Shown one piece after another: positions 16,156 through 26,002 of a stretch of 64,000 bases of DNA. Positions within the stretch are counted from its first letter, which is position 1. Each line of letters begins with the position of its first letter. Position numbers and translations under genes: made by a program. The notes beneath the pieces are model-generated. The model searched no databases. It worked only from the letters and a program-made list of their open reading frames with translations, and was not told the DNA's origin. Origin of the DNA: Pseudomonas sp. NC02 (GTDB lineage: Bacteria > Pseudomonadota > Gammaproteobacteria > Pseudomonadales > Pseudomonadaceae); NCBI RefSeq assembly GCF_002874965.1, contig NZ_CP025624.1, positions 5,766,001 through 5,830,000 on the forward strand, given 5' to 3'.

Positions 16156-17099
16156 CGCAACTTCTCCGCAACGCGCATGACAGCGCTACGGGCACGTGGG
16201 TTGGCCTTGAGTTCGGCTTCGGAAGCGAACTGCGCTTTGCCATGGATTTTGATTTTCGGCACAAAAGCTTCGTAACGCACCGGCAGGTTGCGCGGCAGGT
16301 TGTCGGACTCGCCCTTGACCAGGCGACGCATGAACAATTTGACGATGCGGTCTTCCAGGGAGTGGAAGCTGATCACCACCAGGCGACCGCCCACTTCCAG
16401 GGCTTCCAGGGCGGCTTCGAGGCCGGCTTCCAAGTCACCCAATTCGTTGTTGACGTGAATACGCAGACCCTGGAACGCACGGGTTGCCGGGTTCTTACCC
16501 TTTTCCCATGCAGGGTTGGCGACTTTCAGCACCTCAGCCAGGTCGGCCGTGCGCTCGAATGGCTGGATTTCCCGGCGTTCGACCACGGCACGCGCCATGC
16601 GGCCAGCGAAGCGCTCTTCGCCGTATTCCTTGAACACACGGGTGATTTCTTCGTGGGGAGCGGTAGCGATGAACTGCGCGGCGCTGATGCCACGGCTTGG
16701 GTCCATGCGCATGTCCAACGGGCCGTCGTTCATGAAACTGAAGCCACGCTCAGGGTCGTCCAGCTGTGGGGAAGACACGCCCAGGTCCAGCAGAACCCCG
16801 GCCACCTTGCCCGCCATGCCACGTTCGGCGACTTCTGCACCGAGCTCGGCAAAGCTGCGCTGCACAACGACAAAGCGGCCGTCTTCGGCCGCTAGCGCTT
16901 GCCCGGTGGCAATCGCTTGAGGGTCTTTGTCGAACCCGAGGAGCTTACCGTCCGGACCCAGCTGGCTGAGGATCAGCCGACTGTGCCCGCCCCTGCCGAA
17001 GGTCCCATCCAAATAGCAGCCATCCGCGCGTACGGCGAGAGCCTCAACGGCTTCGTCAAGCAGTACGGTGATGTGGTTAAAGCCGCTATCAATAGTCAC
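16152..17099 (-). CDS. rsmH: 16S rRNA (cytosine(1402)-N(4))-methyltransferase
   Basis: SAM-dependent enzyme methylating N4 of C1402 in the ribosomal P site (old name MraW). The 315-residue protein opens with [13 protein letters not shown] and the SAM-binding loop [10 protein letters not shown] (about 32-41), followed by [12 protein letters not shown] and the C-terminal [12 protein letters not shown] segment. It overlaps mraZ and ftsL by 4 bases each. Confidence 0.98.
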
Positions 17100-17551
17100 A
17101 GGATCAAATCACGCAGTTCATCAGGCATGGCGCCCGGTTGTTGAATAGCAGCCAGGTCAGCTGCAGAAACAGCATCCCAGGCATCTTCGTCCCACAATTG
17201 GAACTTGTTCAGTTGGCCTACCAGCATCGCGCGCTTGTCCAATTTGGCGTATTCGCGCAGACGCGGTGGAACCAGGAAACGACCACTGCCATCGAGTTCA
17301 AGGTCGACGGCATTACCAATCAGCAAGCGTTGCAGGCGGCGGTTCTCTTCACGCAGTGAAGGCAGTGCACGCAATTTGGTTTCAATCAGCTCCCACTCAT
17401 CGAGCGGGTACACACATAAACAGGGATCAACGGCATCGATGGTGATGATTAATTGCCCGGAACTTCGCGAAATGAGCTCGTCACGATACCGGCTCGGCAT
17501 GGCGAGACGGCCTTTTGCATCGAGACTGATAGCGTTAGCTCCGCGAAACAC
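17096..17551 (-). CDS. mraZ: transcriptional regulator MraZ
   Basis: First gene of the dcw cluster. MraZ is a ring-forming DNA-binding protein with two SpoVT/AbrB-like domains and represses its own promoter in E. coli. The 151-residue product has both DxxxR motifs: DAKGR at 11-15 and DGSGR at 87-91. Three 10-bp-spaced AAGTGG repeats at 17594-17619 lie just upstream, between promoter and gene, as expected for an autoregulatory operator. Confidence 0.98.
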   Translation of the reverse strand: MFRGANAISLDAKGRLAMPSRYRDELISRSSGQLIITIDAVDPCLCVYPLDEWELIETKLRALPSLREENRRLQRLLIGNAVDLELDGSGRFLVPPRLREYAKLDKRAMLVGQLNKFQLWDEDAWDAVSAADLAAIQQPGAMPDELRDLIL

Positions 17552-17592
17552 AGATGCGTTTCTCCAAATTTTAGCGTTTTACGTTCAAAAAA

Positions 17593-17620
17593 CCCACTTT
17601 GTGCCACTTTCCGCCACTTG
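17593..17620 (-). promoter_or_regulatory. candidate MraZ operator: three AAGTGG repeats at 10-bp spacing
   Basis: On the minus strand the hexamer AAGTGG occurs at 17614-17619, 17604-17609 and 17594-17599, exactly one helical turn apart. The block covers the predicted transcription start and early leader of mraZ. E. coli MraZ is known to bind tandem GTGGG-type repeats with this spacing; that this is the site here is inference from motif and position. Confidence 0.8.
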
Positions 17621-17625
17621 CGCAC

Positions 17626-17655
17626 ACTATAGGAATGCGCCCACCACACCGTCAA
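17626..17655 (-). promoter_or_regulatory. sigma70-type promoter of the dcw cluster
   Basis: On the minus strand there is TTGACG (complement of 17650-17655), an 18-base spacer and TATAGT (complement of 17626-17631), about 75 bases upstream of the mraZ ATG. This is the best promoter match I found in the window. Transcription would start near 17619, inside the repeat block assigned to MraZ. Confidence 0.75.
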
Positions 17656-17907
17656 GGCGCGGATTCAAGGAAAAGCCTTACAGAACGGAGATTTAGGAAG
17701 GTAAAGGGAGGAGAAACGAGAGTTTGACGGCGATTTTGACTCAACAACACCAAATAGCTCAAAGAGCTAAGGCTTAAAGTTAAAGTAATTTATTAAGAGT
17801 AAGATTTTTTCGGTATTACGAAGACGCATCTGCTGACGATTCAGCAGGGAGGGATTCTCGCGTTACTACCAGGTTCCTGCCCGAGATTCGGACAGAAGGA
17901 AAAAAGG
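17656..17907. other. AT-rich intergenic stretch between rnpB and the dcw promoter
   Basis: No gene is seen. The middle part (about 17690-17815) is clearly richer in A and T than its surroundings. A perfect 7-bp hairpin with a CGAT loop lies at 17830-17847 (CTGCTGA and TCAGCAG arms). The AT-rich part is upstream of the dcw promoter and could act as an UP-type or protein-binding region, but nothing shows this directly. Confidence 0.5.
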
Positions 17908-18260
17908 TGGAGAGTCGATCTGTAAGCCGGGTTCTGTCTTGAACAGTCATTCGTCTACGATGGCCATCACTGGACATCTTTAGCAACCTACCCGGTCCCA
18001 GCGCGGGCCACGCCTTGGGACCCTATTTGGTCTTGCTCCAAGTGGGGTTTACCTAGCCACGAACTGTTGCCAGTCGTGCGGTGCGCTCTTACCGCACCTT
18101 TTCACCCTTACCGGTACCGAAGTACTTAGGCGGTTATTTTCTGTGGCACTTTCCGTAGGCTCACGCCTCCCAGGCATTACCTGGCACTTCGCCCTATGGA
18201 GCCCGGACTTTCCTCCCCCCTCTAATTTTCATAGAAGGCAGCGACTGTCCAATCGACTCT
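17908..18260 (-). ncRNA. rnpB: RNase P RNA (class A)
   Basis: Catalytic RNA of RNase P, which cuts the 5' leader from tRNA precursors. On the minus strand the RNA starts with AGAGTCGATT (complement of 18251-18260) and ends with the complementary ATCGACTCT, forming helix P1. The conserved core GAGGAAAGTCCGGGCTCC (complement of about 18198-18216) and the 3' segment ACAGAACCCGGCTTACA (complement of 17921-17937) are intact. The 3' end is followed by a T-rich run acting with P1 as a simple terminator. The length of about 353 nt is usual for Pseudomonas. Confidence 0.96.
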
Positions 18261-18355
18261 CCGCCGCGCAGGTTAACGGCACGGCGGCGTTAGAACAAGT
18301 ATTAAAAGACACTAATGCCATCATGTTCAGACGGAGTGCAGGTTAGAACCCGGAA

Positions 18356-19228
18356 CTATTCGCCCTTTTGTTTATCCAGCGCCACTTGATACAGGACGTT
18401 CTTGCGTACGCCGGTTATTTCCGCGGCCAATGCAGCGGCGCGCTTCAATGGCATCTCCTTGAGCAGCAGGTCAAGAATGCGCATTGCCTCGCTGCCCACG
18501 GCATCTTCGCTTTCCGGCGCCGACCAGCCGGCTACCAGCACTACGCACTCGCCGCGCTGCTGATTGCTGTCGCCCTCGACAAATTCGCGCAGTTCCTGCA
18601 GCGGCAAGCCCTTGAGGGTTTCGAAGGTCTTGGTGATTTCCCGCGCCAGCAGTGCCAGGCGATCGCCGCCGAACACCAGCTCCATATCCTGCAGGCACTC
18701 AAGGATGCGGTGCGGGGCTTCGTAGAAGATCAGCGTGCGTGGCTCTTCCTTTACCAGTTCCAGGCGCGCCCGGCGCCCGACGGCCTTGGCAGGCAGGAAG
18801 CCTTCGAAGATAAACCGGTCCGACGGCAAGCCGGCAGCAGACAATGCAGCAATCAGCGCGCACGCTCCCGGAACAGGCACTACATTGATACCAGCCGCCC
18901 GCGCCTGGCGAACCAGATGATAGCCAGGGTCGGAAATCAGCGGCGTACCCGCATCCGAGATCAACGCCACGTCATCACCCGCCAACAAACGAGTGATAAA
19001 ACGACTGCCTTCTTCACGCTCGTTGTGTTCGTGACAGGCGGCCAAGGGGGTCGGAATACCGAAATGCTGCATCAACCGCTGGGAGTGCCGAGTGTCTTCA
19101 GCCGCGATCAGTTTTACGTCGCGCAACACTTTCAGCGCACGCGCACTGATGTCGTCCAGGTTGCCAATGGGCGTCGCCACGACAAAAAGCGAGCCTGCAG
19201 TGGAATTCAAAGGACCTGGAGCAGTCAA
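18356..19228 (-). CDS. rsmI: 16S rRNA (cytidine(1402)-2'-O)-methyltransferase
   Basis: Methylates the ribose of C1402, the same nucleotide that RsmH modifies on its base. I place the start at a TTG (complement of 19226-19228) because a GAGG ribosome binding site sits 8 bases upstream. It gives a 290-residue protein starting TAPGPLNSTAG after the initiator; a longer ATG-started frame to 19261 would cover that site. Family motifs seen are SLFVVATPIGNLDD, AAEDTRHS, LISDAGTPLISDPGY and the PVPGACA loop of tetrapyrrole-methylase-like enzymes. It is divergent from lpoA. Confidence 0.95.
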   Translation of the reverse strand: MTAPGPLNSTAGSLFVVATPIGNLDDISARALKVLRDVKLIAAEDTRHSQRLMQHFGIPTPLAACHEHNEREEGSRFITRLLAGDDVALISDAGTPLISDPGYHLVRQARAAGINVVPVPGACALIAALSAAGLPSDRFIFEGFLPAKAVGRRARLELVKEEPRTLIFYEAPHRILECLQDMELVFGGDRLALLAREITKTFETLKGLPLQELREFVEGDSNQQRGECVVLVAGWSAPESEDAVGSEAMRILDLLLKEMPLKRAAALAAEITGVRKNVLYQVALDKQKGE

Positions 19229-19437
19229 AACGCACACCTCGATGGTTGGCAAAAGCCACATTGTAGCGCGTAGACGCCTTGAATATATGCCCTCGGGGAG
19301 GGTTCGATTTCAGCCGCCTATTGGGTCCTGCAACATTTACACGACCTAAATAGACGGTTTCACGCCAGTAACATCGCGCCCCGGCCAGTGCTTGGGTACA
19401 ATTCCACGCTAATTTGATCGGTATCAGGAACACTTAC

Positions 19438-21248
19438 ATGATCGCTTGCCTGCGGCTGTTCTCTGCCCTCTGCCTCGCTGCCCTGTTGGCGGCTTGCGCC
19501 AGCTCGCCCTCGTCCAGCCTTGGCGACCTCCCCCGGACTCCGGATGCCAGCATCGAGCAACTGCTCGAACAGGCGACTTCGGCCAAGACTCCGGAAAAAG
19601 CCGCGCTGTTGCGCTTGAGTGCGGCTGACCTGGCGTTCCACCAAAACAATCCGGGACGCTCGGCGCAGATTCTTGCCCAGGTGCCACTGGACGTCCTGAA
19701 ACCGGCGGCGCAGGTATTTGCCAGCACCCTGTCGGCTGAACTGGCGATGGCCCGCAACCAGCCCAAGGCAGCGTTGACGGCCTTGAATCACCCGAGCCTG
19801 CAAAGCCTCAAGGATCTGCCGCCTGAACAGCAGATCCGCACGGGCACCGTGCATGCCCGCGCCTATGAGGCCGACGGCCAGACCCTGGCCGCCGCCCGCG
19901 AGCGCGTCGCCATGGCCCCGCTGCTGACGGGCGATGCCTACAACAGCAACCACGAAGCCATCTGGGCACTGATTGCCGCCTTGCCTGCCGATCAGCTGCA
20001 AGCCAGCGGCAACCCGACGCTGGACGGCTGGATCAGCCTGGCCCAGGCAGTCAAGGGCGCCGGCACTCTGGAGCAACAGCAGGCGGCCATCGACACCTGG
20101 CGCGCCCAGAACCCTGGCCACCCGGCAGCCTCGCAATTGCCGCAGCCGCTGACCAAGCTCAAGGAGCTGGCCAGCCAGCCGCTGAACAAGATCGCCCTGC
20201 TGCTGCCGCAGGAAGGTCCGCTGGCCGGCGTTGCCAAGGCGCTGCGCGAAGGCTTCATGGCCGCGCACTACCAGGCTGAACAAGCCGGGCAGAAGCCGCC
20301 GGTGATCGAGTTCTACGACAGCTCGCGCCTGACCTCCATCGACGACTTCTACGCCAAGGCCCAGGCCGCCGGCGTGCAACTGGTGGTCGGCCCGTTGGAG
20401 AAACCGCTGGTCAAGCAACTCAGCGCACGCCCGCAATTGCCGATCACCACCCTGGCCCTGAACTACAGCGAAGCCGACCAGAACCCGGCGCAACTGTTCC
20501 AGTTTGGCCTGGCCGCTGAAGACGAAGCCCGTGAGGTGTCCCGTCGTGCTCGCGCCGATGGCCTGCACCGCGCCGCCGCCATGGTGCCGAAAGGCGAATG
20601 GGGCGAGCGCGTCTACAAGGCATTCCGTCAGGATTGGGAAGCCAATGGCGGCACCGTGGTGGGCGTCGAGTACGTTGACCAGCCGGTAGCCCTGGCCCAG
20701 CAGATTGCCGACCTGTTCCAGCTGCGCAAGAGCGAAGGCCGCGCCAAGAGCCTGCAAAGCACGGTAGGTTCGGATGTTTCCGCCCAGCCATCGCGCCGCC
20801 AGGACATCGAGTTCATCTTCCTGGCCGTGACTCCGCAACTGGCCCAGCAGATCAAGCCGACCCTGAACTTCCAATACGCTGGCGACGTGCCGGTGTATGC
20901 GACGTCCCACGTGTTCAGCGCCAGTGGCGACAAGAACCAGTACCTGGACATGACCAACGTGATGTTCTGCGAAACCCCTTGGCTGCTGAACACCACCGAC
21001 CCGCTGCGCAACCAGGTCGCCGCCCAATGGCCGCAAGCCAACGGCAGCCTTGGCCGCCTGTACGCGATGGGTGTGGATGCCTACCGCCTGGCGCCGCGCC
21101 TGGGGCAGCTCAAGGCACTGCCGGACACTCGTGTCGACGGCCTGTCGGGCAACCTGGGCGTCAGCGCCAGCCAGCGTGTCGACCGCCAGATGCCATGGGC
21201 GAAGTTCGTCGGTGGCGAGATCCAGCGCCTGCCTGATACCCCGCGCTG

Positions 21249-21249
<1 letters not shown>
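19438..21249 (+). CDS. lpoA: penicillin-binding protein activator LpoA-like lipoprotein (LppC family)
   Basis: Outer-membrane lipoprotein that in E. coli reaches through the periplasm and stimulates the class A synthase PBP1A. The chosen ATG has an AGGAAC binding site 6 bases upstream and gives 603 residues with a lipobox ending in C20 (LLAAC). The N-terminal half is helical and repeat-like; the C-terminal half (from about KIALLLPQEGPLAG) looks like a type 1 periplasmic-binding fold. Its stop overlaps yraN by one base. Whether Pseudomonas uses it on PBP1A as E. coli does is not shown by sequence. Confidence 0.93.
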
Positions 21250-22884
<1,635 letters not shown>

Positions 22885-22900
22885 TTTATCGTCAGCCACA

Positions 22901-22940
22901 AAAAAGGGCGCCGTGCATGGATTGCACGGCGCCCTTTTTA
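22901..22940. terminator. bidirectional intrinsic terminator between dolP and the OmpA-family gene
   Basis: A GGGCGCCGTGCA / TGCACGGCGCCC hairpin with a 5-base loop is flanked by A-run and T-run, so it serves both converging transcripts. Confidence 0.93.
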
Positions 22941-22951
22941 TTGACTACAGA

Positions 22952-23722
22952 TTACTGGTACTGCTGGTACGGGTTGCCCTGGAACTGGTTGTTCTGCTGC
23001 GGCGCCTGTTGCTGCTGGGCGGCCGGCTGACCGTACTGCTGGCCAGGGATCGGGCCCAGGTTGACCTCCACACGACGGTTCTGGGCACGGCCATTGACAT
23101 CGGCGTTGCTGGCGATCGGGTTATCCGGGCCGGCACCGCGGGCACTCAGGTTGGTCGGGCTGACACCTTGGGAGGTCAGGTAATTGGCCACGCTCTGCGC
23201 ACGACGCTGGGACAGGTCCATGTTGAGCTGACGGCTGCCGGTGCTGTCGGTGTAGCCAACGATCTGGATGGTGTTCTGGTTGAACTGCTTCAGCGAGTTC
23301 GCCAGGTTGTTCAGCGGCGTGTAGAAGCTGCTGGAGATCGCATCCGAGTTGGTGGCGAAGGTGATGTTACCCGGCATGATCAGCTTGATCTGGTCGCCCT
23401 GGCGCTGCACTTCGACACCGGTGTTGGCCATGCTGGCGCGCAGTTTCTTTTCCTGCTGGTCGGCGTAGTAGCCGTAGCCCGCACCACCGATACCGGCGAC
23501 GGCAGCGCCGATCAGCGCACCCTTGCCGCGGTTGTTGTGGTCGATGGCTGCACCCGCCAACGCACCAGCCAGGGCGCCCAGGCCACCATACTTGGCGGTA
23601 TTGCTCACACCGGAAGAGCCACCACCCTGTGCCTGGCTGCCGTCATAAGGATTAGGTGAAGCGCAGCCCGACAACAGGGCTACGGCAGTAGCAACAACAA
23701 GCAGACGACGAGAAGTGAACAT
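22952..23722 (-). CDS. OmpA-family lipoprotein with glycine-zipper segment
   Basis: The chosen ATG (AGGAGC site 7 bases upstream) gives 256 residues beginning MFTSRRLL with lipobox cysteine C20 (LLSGC). A glycine/alanine-rich zipper (about 46-85) is followed by an OmpA-type peptidoglycan-binding domain (about 120-220, with VGYTDSTGS and the NMDLSQRRAQSV helix). A glutamine/proline/asparagine-rich tail (about 227-256) ends the protein. It resembles E. coli YiaD and probably links the outer membrane to peptidoglycan. The Q-rich tail is an addition to the usual fold. Confidence 0.88.
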   Translation of the reverse strand: MFTSRRLLVVATAVALLSGCASPNPYDGSQAQGGGSSGVSNTAKYGGLGALAGALAGAAIDHNNRGKGALIGAAVAGIGGAGYGYYADQQEKKLRASMANTGVEVQRQGDQIKLIMPGNITFATNSDAISSSFYTPLNNLANSLKQFNQNTIQIVGYTDSTGSRQLNMDLSQRRAQSVANYLTSQGVSPTNLSARGAGPDNPIASNADVNGRAQNRRVEVNLGPIPGQQYGQPAAQQQQAPQQNNQFQGNPYQQYQ

Positions 23723-23940
23723 GAAGGAAGCTCCTACTTTTGCATTCGGTGATGCAGAGGACATTGGCATTGGACCTGTGCCGAGCTTGGAACACGACAA
23801 ACGGTAAAAATTCCATCTCCACACAAGCCCGGCCACACTCAAACCCTAGCAGAGACTTCCTGAACGGTAATTGTCATTTTCTCTATATGTTTCGTCTGAT
23901 AGTTGCCACTTGGTATCCGAAAAACTACCCACATTTTCCT

Positions 23941-24585
23941 TCACGCGCGGACAAACGGATTCTCACGCATTTCATCTCCCAGGCGCGTATCCGGACCGTG
24001 CCCTGTCACCACCACCGCCGCTTCATCCAGAGTGTAGAGCCGTTGCTTGATCGAGCGCACGATGGTCGCCTGGTCACCGCCCCACAAATCCGTACGGCCC
24101 ACGCCGCGCCGAAACAGGGTATCGCCGGCAATCAGCAACTTCGCATCGGCGAACCAGAAACTCATCGAGCCGGGTGTGTGTCCAGGTGTATGCAAGGCAA
24201 CCCCGCAACCACAGGCCAGCTCTTCTTCATCCTCCAGCCAACGATCCGGCGACGGCACTGGCGTGTAAGGCACGCGGAACATCTGGCACTGCATTTCCAG
24301 GTTGTCCCACAGAAACTGGTCTTCCTTGTGCAGGTGCAGGGTAGCGCCGGTTTTTTCCTTCAACTGCCCGGAGGCCAGGAAGTGATCGAGATGGGCGTGG
24401 GTGTGAATAATGCTGACCACTTTCAGGCCCAGCGCATCGAGGCGCGCCAGGATCAGCTCATGGTTGCCGCCCGGGTCGACGACGATGGCTTTTTTGGTGA
24501 CGGGGTCGCCGATGATCGTGCAGTTGCACTGCAACGGGCCTACCGGGAACGTTTCGCGGATCAGCGCGGGAGACTGAATATTCAT
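23941..24585 (-). CDS. metallo-beta-lactamase-fold hydrolase, glyoxalase II-like (YcbL type)
   Basis: A 214-residue protein starting MNIQSPAL with the zinc-binding THAHLDH motif, further metal-ligand segments HTPGHTPGS and AGDTLFRRGVGRTD, and a late GHGPDT. These match the short glyoxalase II-like group that hydrolyses S-lactoylglutathione-type thioesters, without the long C-terminal domain of classical GloB. Substrate specificity cannot be read from the sequence. Confidence 0.87.
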   Translation of the reverse strand: MNIQSPALIRETFPVGPLQCNCTIIGDPVTKKAIVVDPGGNHELILARLDALGLKVVSIIHTHAHLDHFLASGQLKEKTGATLHLHKEDQFLWDNLEMQCQMFRVPYTPVPSPDRWLEDEEELACGCGVALHTPGHTPGSMSFWFADAKLLIAGDTLFRRGVGRTDLWGGDQATIVRSIKQRLYTLDEAAVVVTGHGPDTRLGDEMRENPFVRA

Positions 24586-24764
24586 GGGTATTCCTGCAAA
24601 TTCAAAGGCACACTCTTTTGTACTGCATTCCGGCGCACAGTATGTTCGACCCTGCACCCGATCCGAAAGCGCTCGCGAGCGCACGGCTGTCAAACCCGGC
24701 AACTGCTAAGCTACTCTGGCGCCAGTCATACAACGCGCAACGTATAGCGCATGGAGTGGGACTT

Positions 24765-25361
24765 ATGGCGACCCTCAGCCCATTGATCATCTGCGAACAC
24801 TGCGATTGCGTGTACGAAAAAGTCGCGCTCGCCAAACATCAGAAGACCCTTTGCACCCGCTGCGCAGGCGTACTCCAGCGTTATAACGGGCTGTCGGTGG
24901 AACAACGCCTGGCCCTGACCCTGACCGCCACCGTGCTGTGGATTTTCGCCAACTTCTACCCGGTGATGAGCATCAGCCTGCAAGGCCTGAAAAGCAGCGC
25001 CACGTTATGGGATTCGGTGGTCGCACTGGCCCAGGGCCCGATCACCTTCATCGCGCTGGTGGCGGCGATTTCCATCATCATCGCGCCGGTGTTCCAGTTG
25101 CTGCTGTTGATCTGGGTGCTGGGCTTTGCGATGAAGGGCCAACGCTCGCCGGCGTTCAAGCTGTGCATGCGCTGGCTCGAAGCGCTTCGGCCCTGGAGCA
25201 TGCTCGAAGTCTGCCTGCTGGGCGCCATGGTGGCGGTGTTCAAACTCGCCGGCATGCTGGATGTGTTGCCCGGCACCGGCCTGTTTGCCCTGGCCGCCCT
25301 CAGCCTGTTGCTGATCCGCATTGCCGGGCGTGATATTCGCGACCTGTGGGACATTTTATGA
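24765..25361 (+). CDS. pqiA: PqiA-domain inner membrane protein, first half
   Basis: A 198-residue protein with an N-terminal zinc-ribbon-like cluster (C10, C13, C15 and C30-x2-C33) and four transmembrane helices. E. coli PqiA is one protein of about 417 residues containing two such modules; here each module is its own gene. PqiA is the inner-membrane partner of the MCE protein PqiB in a lipid-transport system across the envelope. A GGAG site precedes the chosen ATG; the next gene overlaps by 4 bases. Confidence 0.9.
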   Translation: MATLSPLIICEHCDCVYEKVALAKHQKTLCTRCAGVLQRYNGLSVEQRLALTLTATVLWIFANFYPVMSISLQGLKSSATLWDSVVALAQGPITFIALVAAISIIIAPVFQLLLLIWVLGFAMKGQRSPAFKLCMRWLEALRPWSMLEVCLLGAMVAVFKLAGMLDVLPGTGLFALAALSLLLIRIAGRDIRDLWDIL

Positions 25362-26002
25362 GCCGTCCACCGACCGCCAGCGAGCTGAACCTGTGCCTGT
25401 GCCACAGCTGCGGCCAGGCTTGCGACGTCAGCACCGCGCCCGACGAATGCGAGCGTTGCGGCGCGCCGCTGCACCGGCGCAAGGTCCATTCGCTGACCCG
25501 TACCTGGGCCTATATGCTGACGGCGCTGGCGTTTTACGTGCCCGCCAACTTACTGCCGGTGATGAACACCTCGATGCTCGGCTCGGGCGCCGACAGCACC
25601 ATCATGAGCGGCGTGCTGGAGTTCTGGCAGCACGGCGCCTGGGACATCGCCCTGATCATTTTCATCGCCAGCATCGCGGTGCCGGGTATCAAGTTCGTCG
25701 CATTGACGTTGCTGCTGGTCACCGTGCAGCGCAATAACCAGTGGGCGCGCAAGGAGCGCTCGAAGCTGTTTCGCTTCGTCGAAGTGATTGGCTACTGGTC
25801 GATGCTGGATGTGATCGTGGTGGCCTTGGTGGCCGCCCTGGTGCGGTTCCAGGCCCTGGGCACCATCGAGCCGCGCCTGGGCATTCTGTTCTTTGGCCTG
25901 GTGGTGGTTTTCACCATGCTCTCGGCAATGAGTTTCGACCCGCGCCTGATCTGGGAAAACCCACACAACGAGGAGATGCCGGATGGCGTCGCAAACCACT
26001 GA
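25358..26002 (+). CDS. pqiA: PqiA-domain inner membrane protein, second half
   Basis: A 214-residue homologue of the preceding gene with cysteine pairs C15-x2-C18 and C31-x2-C34 and four hydrophobic helices, corresponding to the C-terminal module of E. coli PqiA. The ATGA overlap with the first half and the 20-base overlap with pqiB mean the three products are probably made in fixed proportion and form one complex. Confidence 0.9.
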   Translation: MSRPPTASELNLCLCHSCGQACDVSTAPDECERCGAPLHRRKVHSLTRTWAYMLTALAFYVPANLLPVMNTSMLGSGADSTIMSGVLEFWQHGAWDIALIIFIASIAVPGIKFVALTLLLVTVQRNNQWARKERSKLFRFVEVIGYWSMLDVIVVALVAALVRFQALGTIEPRLGILFFGLVVVFTMLSAMSFDPRLIWENPHNEEMPDGVANH

